In this document: positions 34,498 through 47,300 of the stretch, piece by piece
How positions within the stretch are numbered: position 1 is the first letter of the stretch
How the letters are laid out: each line of letters opens with the position of its first letter
NCBI GenBank assembly: GCA_003988855.1
Contig: QYAI01000018.1
Location: forward strand, 186,001-250,000
Direction of reading: 5' to 3'
DNA: 64,000 nucleotides
Origin: Arachnopeziza araneosa
Taxonomy: Eukaryota > Ascomycota > Leotiomycetes > Helotiales > Arachnopezizaceae
Position numbers and translations under genes: made by a program
Notes under the pieces: generated by a model
Told to the model about the DNA's origin: nothing
What the model saw: the letters and a program-made list of their open reading frames with translations, nothing else
The model's database searches: none

Positions 34498-37400
34498 TCA
34501 AAAAGCGTTTGGTTTTGACTGTGATTTATGGCTGTCATGACCACGTCGATAAGTGATATAGTCATGGCGATCGGAAGAGCGTGATGATGCTCTTGGTGTT
34601 GGTTCTTCGTCCATTAGTTCAGTATACGAGGAGTGATGCTTCGGTGTCTCCTCAAAATCAAATGAAGTAGCTTCTCTGCCCGGTGTGGTGAAAATCTCAG
34701 GTGGAGTCAGATTTGACCCAGAAATCTCAGATGCAGGTGGAAGCTCTTCTTTGACTGTTGGAGGAGGCTCAATACTATCAGCGCTTGGTGTCACATCTGT
34801 GCTTGATACCACGCTTCCTCGGCTATTGGTTCTCATCATCTCTATGCCAAGTTTAGATCCACGATGAACCTTCGTGATGCTTCGAGGGCTTTTTTCTCGC
34901 ACGTGAAAATCACCAAGTTCGTCATCCTCATCATCTCCTGATTCAACACATTCATGTCTATGTCTTTCAATTGACTCGCGTTTTGCGATGATTTTCTCAG
35001 TAGATCTCTGCCGGAGTGGAATTTTGTGAACAACTTCCATGCGTCCTGGAGCCGATTCCTCATGCAGCAGATGTGGAGGAAGAAGCTTGGGAAGCTCTCG
35101 TGAATCTGACATAACCTCGTCACTGCTGATACCTAAGCCACTAGTTTCATCCCATTCGCCAGTTGCTTTGCGACTAATGACAACGGGAATATCGTCATTC
35201 TGAAGCGAATCCGAGTCTCCAAACATAGTAGAGCTTAGAGAGCCTTCACGGGTTGAACCTCCAAAGCTCCCACCAGGCATGTGAGAGAACTTGTCAGAGC
35301 TGACGGAGACAGGACTGTCCTCAGCTCGTGAGCTATCTCGCAAGCTGGGTGGTTGAGGATATCCCATTGGACTTGGATTGCCTTGACCTGGTGCTGGAGC
35401 TTTCCATTGGCATAATCTGCACATAGCTTCGGTCAGCTTTGAAGTAGTAGGAGGCTTTTCGATCAAGGCATCGAAGTGATGAGGCGCTTGCAGTTCTTTT
35501 AGGTATCCAGTGACCGCAACGATTGGAGTTTGAGAGTTAGCATTCTTGGTGTCCCGGATCATTCGAGCGACGTCCTCTCCGTTAATTTGAGGCAATTTAA
35601 ACTCCATCATAATAATGTCGAACTTGATTTCGCTCATAGCGTAACGCATAGCTTCAGCCCCATTTGTAACAGTAATTGTTCTGCATCGCAATTTCTCGAG
35701 TAACTTCTCCATAACTAATTTTGAAACAGGGTGGTCCTCGCAGATGAGAACATCAAGGGGTCGGAAGATAGGACCGTCGGCTAGAGTAATTTGGGACATG
35801 CGTCGAGAGCTTTGGCGTCGCCGCTGAACTCGAAGAAGAGCGTTTGCTTTATCACCTTCATTATCTGACGAGGAAGGAGACATATCAAAGACCTGACTTC
35901 TTCGCTTTTTATGAGCGAATAGATCGCCAGGGATTGGACTTCCTTCCTGTGACCCAACTGTCTGCGAGCGAGCCCGCGTTGAAGAACCGCTGACTTGTCT
36001 TGGAGTTGATAGCTTTTGCGGAGATAAAGCCAGTGGAGCCGGTGGTGGTCCATTCCCACGAGTTTTGATCGGAGAAGAGACAGCTGAAGCGGCCTTTTGT
36101 AAGCTAGCCGGCATTCGAGGAACATCGAAGAAGCTACCTGGAGCCAAAGAGCCAGCGGTACTTGACTGGTGAGATAAGCTAGATGAGTTGCTTGAAGTTT
36201 TCCGACGACCGTCAGCATTTTGACCAGCGACAAACGAAACCAATAGAGGTGATGATGGTTGTGAGGCTCTGTTTGGTGATGAGTTGGATTGACTTATTCC
36301 AGAAGGAGATTGTGGACGGACTGTGGCCTTAGCGTTCGACAGTGTTCTTTGGATAGGCATTGGCAAGATGGGACTGCCCTCTAGGGTTGGCCCTGGTGAA
36401 ATAGCACTGCTTGGTCCAATACCACCAGGGCTAATCGCGTTCATCGGCTTGATTTGGGCAGCCATCGCTTCGGCCCGAAGTTTCTGTATGACATCTTTGT
36501 TTGCCTTTTCTAGAACCGGCAAATTTTTGAAGGCAAAGTTACCAAAGTCATCAGCAACAACTGGTTCACTCAATCTGCGGCTCTTCATGTCGCGAACATG
36601 AGGCGGGATGTGTAACGGCATCAACCCACGCTTGATTGAATTTACTTGAGACCTTACGCGAGACAGAGCGTCATGGGGCCTCTCGTGGTATTCTGCGGGT
36701 GCAGTTGCCGGTGGTGAGGATTGATCCTCCATCTCTTCTGCAAATGATTGCAAGGTAGCACCACGAGAGTCGAAATATTCGGTATCCTCTGGGTTCTCGG
36801 GAGCCGGCACGAATTGAGCCTCGTCCTCAAGGAGAGTATCCCAACTCACACCTTCGAACCAAGGATGACTTCGGATCTCTACTCCGCCGGATAGGAATTT
36901 ATCGTTCGTGTTGGAACCCAAACGGCTGCGAGGCTCAAGGCACAGGAGTTTGTTAATCAGATCTTTTGCTTCAGGAGAAACATCAAACTCATTCTCATCA
37001 GGCCAGGAGATCCGACGAGCAAGAATGTTTTCAAACACTTCATCTGGAGTACCGGCATGAAATGGTGGATAACCATACAGAAACTCGAATAGAATGCAAC
37101 CGACAGACCACCAATCACTCGTCTCATCTTGGCCGACGCCGTTGACGGTTTCGGGTGCGAGATAATCTGGGGTCCCTACGAATCGACGATTGCTGTCATC
37201 AGGATCGAATAAAGCCATTGGAGGTGGCATCATGCTGGTTTGTGGCGGGGTATTCTTTTGCTCAGAGCTTGGATGACTGCCGACTGGTTGCAAAGAAAGG
37301 AAATCAGGCGATCCACTTCCTTCATTTTCGCTAGCCTCTTCAATAGGCGATCGTCGCTGGCTCATCATTTTCTGACCTTCTGAATCGTTGAGAGAGAAGC

Positions 37401-40308
37401 TGCTAAACATCTGGTTCAATGCATCGCTACCACCACTGTCACTTCGACCTGAAGTACGTCGAGACTCCTTGGATAGGGTGCTCTCTCTACTCAAGCTGAA
37501 GTACGAAGGAGTAGCCAAGACGCCAAGATCTGGAGTCATCTGCGGCGTAGAACCTGGTGAATGATGGCCTTGAAAGTCAAAAGATGTTGAGCGCGAAGAG
37601 CTGATTGAGGTCGTTCTTGCAAAAGGGCCTTGCTTGAGAAGGTCTGGAGCAGACTCATTTACAGTACTATTAAGCACTCGTTTTTGACGACCTATCAAAC
37701 CCATTCTTGAAAGGCCAAAATCGGTAAGTTTCAAATGGCCTTTCTGATCAATGAGAAGGTTATCAGGTTTTAGATCACGATGGACGATTCCACGGTTGTG
37801 AAGGTGCTCGACGCCCAAGATGACCTCGCCCAAGTACTTCTTAGACCAATCTTCCGGAAGCCCGCCGAGAATCTTGATGAGGGATGCACAATCTCCTCCG
37901 TTAAGGTACTCCATGACGAGATAGAGGTAGTCTTTGCTGGAGAAAGTCCAGTATAACTTCGCGACGAAATCACTCTCGCCTTGCCACATCATGATTGCGC
38001 GCTCAGCCTTGACATTGGTCACCTGGTTCTTGGCGACCATGTCCGCTTTCTTTAACACTTTGATGGCATAGTAATCACCTGTAGATCTCTTCTTAGCCAG
38101 GTAGACGCTTCCGAAAGCCCCTTTGCTAATAGGCTTTATGATCTCGAAATCTTTGATGGATGGCGGAACAGCGCGAGCTTGTGGTACGTTGATTGAACTT
38201 AGTCTTGGCGATGGGGGTTGTCGAGATGGATCAGATCCTGCAGCAGATGATTGACGCCTATGGTGGTTTGGAACAATGGCAGGTGAACTAAATTCGCTAC
38301 CCGGCAGCAATGGGGATTCAGTAGGAGAAACAACAGATTCACGAGCAACTGGTATTGAACGCGGTTTGTTTATTCGCAATGGTGATGAGGGTGCGGGCAT
38401 ACGAACGGGTGATTCCTGTCTACGAGGTGAGGATGTACCAGGCAGAATAATGCTCCGGCGATGGCGTTGACGAGAACTGGCCGCACGTCGGAGATCACCA
38501 AACTCAGAAACAGGAGATTCTGTTCTGGCAGGTCGCGATAATACAGAAGATGATCTAACGCTGCCATCACTAACATCGCCAGCATCGCTTTCAAAGAACA
38601 AGGAATGCCGGCGGGAGTCCTGAGACTGAGAAAGAATGCTATGCTGCCCAGTGTGGGATCGTGGCGTGGGACACTCTTTCGGGCTGCTCGATCTGGTCGA
38701 AGACATGGCACCAGATGAGCGACGACCTCCAGTATCTAGAGCTAACTCGGCTTCACGGAGAGCTTGTGCCAAAGAGGATGGTCCATCAAACGATCCACTA
38801 AAGAACCCATCATCATTGGCAGGAGTTCGCTCTTCTTCCTCGTCAGAATCAGTAAGATGTCCAGCGGCAATCTTTGCAGCTTTCCGCATGGCCTCATCGA
38901 TACAGTCCTGCACCATCACCGAGAACTCGATGCGAATTCTCTCAGCATACTCAAGAATCCTCCGGTAACGTAGAACAGCCTCAACCTTCGCTTTAGCAGC
39001 TCTCTCACTATCAGCACACAACAGAGCAAGACCTTGTTCCTGATCTAGTGTGTTGGTGCTTGGGGATTGCCATTGCATTACCTGACCGATTCGAGACTCT
39101 GACTGTGGAGATTGAGTACGGAACTCACCGGGAGTCTGGGGTGGTTCCTTGATGGCTGGTGTACTAATCTCAAGGGCCGTGTCACAGAGATCGAGCAATA
39201 ACTCAACAATTCTAGCTTGAGGACGACGGATCGCGAAGGAACGTGCTCGTGCGTGGCCAAAGCCAGTAGTTGAAGTTTCTCGCGACCTTCCGCTTGGTGT
39301 CCCTGGTGAAGCTGTTCCAGATGAAGATGATGTGGAAGAGCTTGGCCCAATTGGCATGCCTTTGTACTCGGCCTGAGCGGGTGCCAAAATTGGCTGATCA
39401 CCAGAAAGGGGTCGAGATTTCCTAGCTTCGAGAGCATCGAGAACTTTGACAATAGCATGACGATGCTCAGTGAGGTTTTCTTGGGACATCTGAACCTCCA
39501 TTTCGGCCTTGTGCTCTTGTAAGCAGAGATCTGTATGCTTTTCAAACCACCATGGCGGGATTTGGCGCTCACAAATACGACAGAGAACGGGGAGAGGCGG
39601 TGCATGGTGTGCTGGATCGTCCAAGCCAGCCTCTGCTACTGCTGTGAGATAACTAGCTAGAACTTCTGCACCAGAGCCAAGGGAGTCGACAATAACACCA
39701 GGTAGGTCGATTTGAATTTCTTGAGGTGCGATCCAAGGACGGATCATCCACATAGTCTACGTACTCAGGTCAATACTGCGTAGATAAAAGGGCGAGGGCC
39801 ATCTTACGTGACTTTCTCCACCTGACGATCTGTCATAGACCGTAATTCCTTGTCCTTCGAGATCAATGGTTGCAACTTCATTTGCTGCGATAACCTCGTC
39901 ATTAGCTGCCGTCGGCGAGTTTAGACTTTCGATAGGTGCGAGTTTCGAGGCAGAACCTAGCTGAAGACGGAACCGAATGATTTGACTTCTCGAGTCATCC
40001 TTTTGCATACTGTCGACAACCTCGGAGAAGACTTCCTTGTTATCACCTACCAAGAGATCTTTGATGGGCTTTCCCTGAACGGACTCGAGCGTCGTGCCGA
40101 TAACGTCGGTCCACGAGTTACTGACCCATCTAATGAGGCCGTTCAGACTGAGATCCATGATGACATTGAGTGTCTGCTCCGCGGCTTCTCTCAAATCCTC
40201 CCTCTCCTCCCGGATATCCGCACTGAGCGAACGTTCCATCTGACCCCCAGCCTGTGCTCGCAGCTGCGAGACGGCTGGTGGTGCCAACATCTCGTTGATT
40301 TCCTCCAT
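34498..40308 (-). CDS. RIM15: RIM15/Greatwall-type AGC protein kinase
   Basis: Two exons, 40308-39808 and 39756-34498, joined in phase 0 across a 51-bp intron; 1919 residues. Domains in order: PAS (about 42-115, EQTLNVIMDLSLNGLIRWVS); a C2HC finger at 226-245 (CRICERQIPPWWFEKHTDLC); the kinase at about 703-1133; and a receiver at about 1505-1617. The kinase has ISKGAFGSVY, AIKVLKKADM, HRDLKPDN, DFGLSRMG and VGTPDYLAPE, with a Ser-rich insert of well over 100 residues between DFG and the activation loop, the hallmark of Greatwall/Rim15 kinases. In yeast Rim15 acts downstream of TORC1 and PKA, phosphorylates the endosulfine-type inhibitors Igo1/2 of PP2A and drives entry into quiescence. The receiver keeps the acidic pocket (ICEDH), Thr (VAVTGY) and Lys (IEKPP), but the phosphoacceptor position is Glu (codon 35602-35604). 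The start ATG at 40308 could be preceded by another exon. Confidence 0.97.
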
Positions 40309-43300
40309 CTCTGAATCGGTTCAAAGAAAGCAATTCCTGCACCAACATTGACCGTATCTCGTCGAATTCAGGTTGTGCAGACGACCATCTGTGTTCAATT
40401 CGCGTTGCTGTTATCGGCTTATCGTGAGTCGTGGGAAGCGTGCAAAAGCGCGGTGACGGGGTCTGGCCAAGTTGCCCAATCCTAGCAGCTTGCGAAGGTA
40501 AGAGACATCATGGTGATTGATGCTGCGGTCTCGAGTGGTTGTCGTCTTCAAGCGGCCCTGGGCTCAGGACAGCTTTTCTGAAGCAACCGTTTGTCGTGGT
40601 GGGATTGACTCAGTTCCCGCCACGGAGTGCACGCGTCGGTGGTCGGTGGTGGATGGGGGGAGGAATGAGGGTCACACGGCGCCGAGAGAGTCAAGCAATG
40701 GGACGTTCTGGTGGTGGTTGTCGTGGAGTCGAAGAAAAAGCAGTTGTCTGGAGGATGAGGATTTATTTGGACCCTGTAGGACAGGTCAGGCTTGCTCAGC
40801 AGTCCGTAGTCAGTCTTTCTACCGGAGTGTGGTCTGGTCTGGCAGGGACGGGGCTTTCGGCGTAGTGGAGTGGATAGGCAGGCAGGTGGTGCCTCAGGAT
40901 ACGCCGTGGGTATGCGAGTGATACTGGAGGATACGGTGCGGTACGTATGGTAGGGGCCAGGACGCTGAGGACAGTCAAAAAGCTGCGTTGAGCGAAGCGG
41001 GGGGTGCAGCCGCCATGCCCGATCCAGCGTCCCTTTCACGCTGAGTTCCTTGGCCCAGGGACCGTCTGCCTCCAATCGCCACTGACCCTGGCCCCCCGTC
41101 ATCTTGCTCCTGCCGCTCTCACCCACTCACGTCAACACACGCCAGGTCGCGAAGACATGTTTACCAGCTCTGGCCTGCATATGCACTATTTACCTGTCTT
41201 GTTTATTATGATTTTTGGTTGTTGGGCTCGTCCATCAGTCATCGCTGTTGCCCTGGGTGCATCATGGCGGGTATTAATGAGCAGCTGCATTGAATCTATT
41301 TCTCTGCTGCGGCCAAGCAGAACAAGACCATCAACTCAATCAATCTCTCCACCAGCAGACACCTGTCGCCTAATCCCAACCACGACAGTACCACCGAGTG
41401 GGACGACGGGCACGTCATGGCATTCCGGTCCCTTTGCTGAAAAGCCCATCATTCTCCAGAATGAGCCCCCGACAATGTCCATCCATTCTCAATCCAACAC
41501 TCCTCCTGTGTCACTTGCGCACACTCATCAACTGACGAGCTGGACATTCGTATGCCGCGGAAGATCGCTGACGGAGAGCATCGTCTCCTGCTCTCGGAAC
41601 AGCACCGTTTTTCCGATGCAGGTAGAGAGATTAATTAACTCCGGCTGCTCGGTGGGGTTGTTGCTGTCTCTAAATATCGCCCACCACATCCCACATCCAG
41701 CATCCTTCTCGAGCATTACTCTTTTCTTATCCCGGCAGCTTGCCACCATAGGGCCTAGCAGCCAACCTTGCCGATATCGAGTCATCTATTTGTTTGTTTC
41801 ATGTCGCAGAAAGCCTCCCTCCACAAAGCAGGAGGAACCGAATCGTCGCAGCGCCCATACACCCAACTTCTGCGGAAGCAACTCTCCTCGACCCTGTCAC
41901 ACCGCTCCTCGATCCAATCGAGCGCCGTCTCAAATCGCCCAGACATGACGAGAGTCCTCTCCCCACCCTGCCGCATCTCAGACTCCCGCATATCGCTTCC
42001 GCAACAAATGGACAGTGGATAAAGAGGTCGGAGTAGTGGCACTCAGCTCCAAGCACCTTCAAGGTACCAACTTGCCGTCTCACCATGTCAGACGAATCCC
42101 AGGGCAGACTACCTGCCGAATGCTCCGCCGTCTGTCAGCAGATGATGCCAATGGCGTGGTCATCGAATAATGTGGTGGGACGGCGTTCCAACTGTGAGAT
42201 GCCCGTTGAGCATGTGTGGTGCGCTGTGCCCCTCCTTGGAGTCGTCTGTCAGAGCGGGAGCGCATCACAAGACGGTGGGAGAAGTGTTGATCTGAGACCA
42301 AGCCCTTAGGAGCTTGAAGAGCGTCCCAAATCCCTCGAAACTGGTCCACTCACCCTCACCGCGGATGCAAGTCTTCAGCCCGAGAGTGTGGGGTCGGGAA
42401 GTTTTTTTGGCTGGCCATGTTGACCTGCTGACCATTCTGAGCATGTTGGCGTCATGTGACCCGTATTAAGGTTCCATTGCTAACACTTTTTACAATTGTT
42501 GAATGATACGGCATGCGGCAGATTGCGGTGATTAAGCGGCTTCAACCTTTCTCTGCATCGCGAGTTTGTTGTTTGAGTTGACCTTGTCTGTCAGACAGTC
42601 CGAGTTACATCCAAAGTTGATCAACGCAAAGCTAGCGACGAGACTGCTCATGACTGTGGTATTCCAAATGGTGCCATGACTCAAGCATCAGTATCATTCG
42701 ATCTCGAAAGCAGTTTGCTCTTTGGCAGACAGTTCTGCGTGGCTGTTTTCAGTTTGGGAAATGAGAAGAGAAACTGAGGGTTGAATCTCGAAGAAACAGA
42801 ACACTCTTGAGCATCCACGCAATCTCGCAACTCTACTCGTTACCAGCTTCACACCGATGAATCCATCACTTCGGATCAGTACCCACCCCACCTTGAACCC
42901 ACACAAATTAACTCTTCGGGTTACTTTCTTCTTCAATCAAAATCGATGGCCTAAGGAACGCGGTGTGATTACCGTAACCGCCGCTGCCACTGTATTCCGT
43001 TGAGTAACCAATCCCACCTCTCACCGTTTCCTATCAGCGCCCTTTCCCTTTTCTCGGGTCCTTCATTCGAAGTCCTGAACACAACATGCACTTCGAGCTG
43101 CAGCCCACATTGTGGCTGCAAGATGGTTATTCACTTCTGCATTCTCATAAGCGAAGCTGGTTGTGTGGACTCGGCGCATACACAGTCATTGGTTTTCAAG
43201 TGTATCTCATCCAAGTAGATAAGATGTCAAAGCAAAAGAGTCGAGTCGAGTAAGTCTAGAAAATGCTTTACTAGGTTTTATTATACATTGCCATTATCAT

Positions 43301-43407
43301 TAATATCCAACCTTCAGAACCGTATGCACTGCCTTTTTTGAGGAGACCAACACCCGCCCTCCTGCATAATACTCAACTCCTGTATAATGCTCAATCTAGT
43401 CCTCGAC
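40309..43407. promoter_or_regulatory. Long RIM15 upstream region
   Basis: About 3.1 kb without a supported gene. The part next to RIM15 (40.3-42.4 kb) is comparatively GC/CT-rich and probably holds promoter plus a long leader. One long open frame there (41157-41948 from its first ATG) has the Ser/Pro/Thr/Cys composition of translated CT-rich non-coding DNA and is not called. Beyond 42.4 kb the DNA becomes more AT-rich. Confidence 0.45.
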
Positions 43408-44399
43408 TTATGAGTTAATCTGTACACCGACAACGGTTCCGTAATTAGCATCTCCAAAATATAATTCACTTAGAAGGCCAAAACTCTCATCAGGGAAGTA
43501 AAGCACCGTCTCTCCATTTGCTCCGGTGCATGTCAGGTCGGCTCCTGCTTTGCTGCAGGGACTGGGCACAAACCCGCCCGTGCCAGGCGCTTTAGGATCA
43601 ACGAAAAAGAACACAGCTGGTTCATTGCCACTGAAGACACCGGCAACTACGTTGAAGCAAGAATTGACGTGTAGGAATCCATCGGAACCGAAAATGTATT
43701 GGGTACCGGATTCGCCTGTCGAGCCATCAACAAAGATATATGGATTGCCTGTCTGACCAGAACAGTCGTTGAAGTCGAGGTTGTACCCGTCGTAGATGGT
43801 ACCCGTGCCAGTGACTTCTAGGTAAAAGGGTGTACCAGTTGGGACCGGAATAGTTGTGGTTGTAGCAGTGGTGGTAAGAGTTGTTGTCACCGTGCCTGGG
43901 ACAATGGGGGTTGGGAGGCAGTGGCACGCCGAACTATAGCGGGTCGTGAGAGGGACGGGAGATGCTGAAACAGAAGTCAGTTGTTTTGGTTGTAATAAGC
44001 TCCGTTGAGTAGGATAACATACATGATACTGTTAGAGTGGCCAGTTGACACTGTGTTGCGATATGGGGAGGCGTCACTTGGCCTGGGATTGTAGGGTAGC
44101 TGGTTGGAGATGGGGAGATGGTGCTTGTTCCTAAAATAGTTCTTTCCATCAATCAGCTCAATGTCTTTCCAAAATGTTATTTTCAAATGGGAAAGGGGCC
44201 CATACACGACAGGAGTAACATATACAGTGCTGGTGGATTGGAGGTAAGTGCTGCAGAACGGTGTAGCAACGCTGAGGGTATTGGTCATAACATTGAGGCA
44301 GTTGTCTCTATTGCAAGCAGCTCGATGGAAGATGTTTGCGGGGGTCGCGAGGGCAAAGCCTCCGAAAACAGGCAGAGCGATGAGGAGAGAAGATAGCAT
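43408..44399 (-). CDS. Secreted Thr-rich protein with CNRDNC motif
   Basis: Three exons: 44399-44206, 44141-44023 and 43964-43408, 289 residues. The frame requires an acceptor at GGAAAG before 44141 rather than the stronger-looking TTTTAG 20 bp downstream, which breaks the frame. The N-terminus is a signal peptide (MLSSLLIALPVFGGFALA) followed by AACNRDNCLNVM and CSTYLQSTSTVYVTP, a block seen at the mature start of many fungal secreted or surface proteins. A long Ser/Thr/Pro-rich linker (VTTTLTTTATTTTIPVP), surely O-glycosylated, leads to a compact C-terminal domain with six cysteines (FNDCSGQTGNPYIFVDG, NSCFNVVAG, SPCSKAG, LTCTG). No catalytic motif was recognised. It stands alone in a gene-free region. 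A cell-surface or secreted effector-like role is only inferred. Confidence 0.75.
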
Positions 44400-47300
44400 A
44401 TTGTTGATTAGATAGAGGACCTTGTGTTGGTTGTATTGGTTGTATGAAGTGAGAGGAATGATACTGTACTGATACTGATATAAAAAAAGACGACATGGCA
44501 GCTGGTACTTATACATTTGACTATTGCAAGAATTGACAACGTAGAGTAGCATTGCAAATCAATAGTCAGTTTGTATTGGCATGGTCATGCCCATTTGGAG
44601 GCTTTGCGCTAGCCTCACCAGCCTTAGATGCAGGTCGACAACGGGATAGTACCTGACTCGACCTGACGCTGAAGTTTAAAATTTTCCGTCCACTTACATA
44701 ACAGACAAGCCACAGAAATGAGAAGACTTTACACAAGAGCGTAGGATGAACACAAGATAGAAACATTATGACTTTTAAGGATTTAAGAAAAGACAGTTTA
44801 CACGCTGTAGAGTAAGCAGAGAATTTTCCTGGGGAAACCGCCGAGTTGTTTGGGACAAATGGCGGTAACATCCGTCTTCTATTGGAAGCCACAGCCACAG
44901 CCACCATTCCGAGGATTCAGCCACAAATCATACACTTGACCACGTCGTCGACGTGCTAACCTGGGGAAGTATCGTGCCGGAAGAAGCGGATCAGAAGGGC
45001 GGTATCATCCGCCATCAGGACATCTCTCCGAGGAAATCATCGGTGACGTGAAGCGTGAAGCGTGAGCATGATCTCTCGGTTGAGTGCTGAAAGTCTGCTG
45101 CGTGGGTACCTCTGGACCGAGATATGACGTTCTTAGTGCTCTGCGCGCACTCGTATTGAAGGAGAGACAGTGTTGGTGCGACAATTCGACGACAGCCATA
45201 GGGGTTGACGAATGACTATCGATGCAGAAGATGCTCGGTTCGCAGAGTTGCAAAGGGGCTCGGCTGGGAAGAGACCGTACATTCAAGGTACGTTGTGCCT
45301 CAGGCATCAGGAGCTGGATTCATTCTTGATGCCACAGATTCCAGGCTGTTGAGGGTAAAAACGTTTTTCCTCTTTCCCGTCTCTCTTCCTACCTCAATTA
45401 TGCAACTCTGCTTCATTGCCAAGCTCTCAAATCGATTATCTGCATACTGATCTGCATTCTGCAAGCCTTATATTATGTGGCGTCAAACTTCCCCACATAT
45501 CCTGCACACATTGCACCCACTACACCTCCACTGCCCTGTCCAACTCCCAGTCGCGGGGAATCGATCGCTCACAGCTTAGCGAAGGCCAATGGAAGTTTCC
45601 TTGTAGATTTATGTTTCAGCGCATTTCTCTTCTCGCGGTTGTGCTGCCCATTACAAATAGTCAAGCACTCTACCCAGCTATTTTTAACATTGAACATACG
45701 TTAAGTCCCATCAGACCACCCTGAAGCTGATGTTTCATGTTCTCATCCTTCGGGATTTCCCGGTTTCTCATCTCAGCGAGCACTGGTGTGGTTGATCGAG
45801 ATTGATTAAGTCCTATAAAATAGATTTACCCAAAAACTCTCACGCCTGGGAACGTGTTCCCGCGACCCGCTGAAATGCACCTGTATTTGATGCTGCATGA
45901 CTCTTAAGTCCCTTGATATACGCGACGCTTTTAGGGGCGAGATTTTCAGCAATGTCATCCTACTTTGGCCGCTTGCATAACAAGCCACCGAGCATCATGG
46001 GCGGAGTAAGAAGCCAAATGGCTGTTGGTATTCAAATTAAAGCATGTGAACCTGCATGAGCAGGCTATGGCATTACTGGAATCAGATCTTAGGCGTGGCC
46101 TTAAAATAGTGCCGTCTGCACTTGCATACCTTGGCCGTTGCTATCACCACTGCCGTTCTTCCTATCGCCCGCGACTCGCTAACCCCTTTCTTTCTAAACA
46201 AACTACCTAGTGCGGGGACGTGTCGTCCTACATCCCCGCACGACACTATTCCTAACCCGACGCTGCCGAAATTGTAGGAGCTAACATTCGTAGTAAGGTA
46301 GGGCATCGGGAGTGGTTGATTCGAGGTGTGAGAAAGCTTAAGATGCGTCTAGACTGCTGTCGACGTCGATCTTCCACATCTTGCACATCTTTCCTTCTCC
46401 TCAGTCACATTCAGGTCCCTAAATCCTCAGTCCGTCTCTTGACGAGATCTGGGGGCACCTTAAAGTCAACATTCTCCTGCCCTCTTCGATCGGGTCTGAA
46501 TCCTTGCAGCATCCTCCTGTGCATTTACTGACACGCCATATTCTTTTTTTTTATCAATAAGCACCTGGAGGCGTCATCTTCTGCATGCTTTCGGAAGAAG
46601 AAACCAAAGTGAGGGGCATTTTCATCCAGAGGGAACTGCAAGCGAGTTAATCGTTCATAAGCGAGGGTTCGCCTGGAAGTGGGCGGGAAGACCGGATTCG
46701 AGGATTGTGCTTAAGTTGGATGGAAGCGATCTTCCGGGAGTCTTCGGACGAATTAGAGAGCCTGTGAGGTCTTCAACTTGTATAGCTAGATAAGCACGGG
46801 AGGGCCAGTAATTCAGGGAGATAAGTATTTAAGTTTCCACTAGAGAATCTCGTTGGTGGTTACTAAACTTCTGACATCAGCATCAAGAGACGGCAAGCTT
46901 TCCGACAGGAGTTGCTATTTCGGATTCAGATTGGACCGAGAAGCGTAAGTGTGTGGAGAGGACTTGAGATAAAGAATTCGAGTTTTAAATCGAGCCAATA
47001 GAGGAAAATGGTTACAAGATGAGCAAAAAATCAATGACTTCGAAATGTTGAACTTTCGAGGTCCCGTCACGGTAATTCACGAGTGTAAGCTCTCTTCAAG
47101 TCTGTAACTACAGTGTAAGTGAAGAAGAATATGACTATGACTATGACTATAACTAAGCTCGGACAATGATTCTCATAATTGTAACAGACGGTAGGCTGCC
47201 GAGGCGTCGATTCCGGTTCAAGCGAGCCTAATGTCAACAACAAATATTTATACGATTGGTCCATCACTTAACATACCTTGTTAGATCCTATTCTCTTTGA

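Noticed and set aside
41157..41948. 263-codon plus-strand open frame upstream of RIM15
   Set aside because: Ser/Pro/Thr/Cys/His-rich without any domain, typical of translated CT-rich non-coding DNA. It has no plausible start context and overlaps the expected RIM15 leader.
44566..44907. 113-codon minus-strand open frame
   Set aside because: No conserved pattern, no plausible start context, and it sits in a gene-free stretch where frames of this length are expected by chance.
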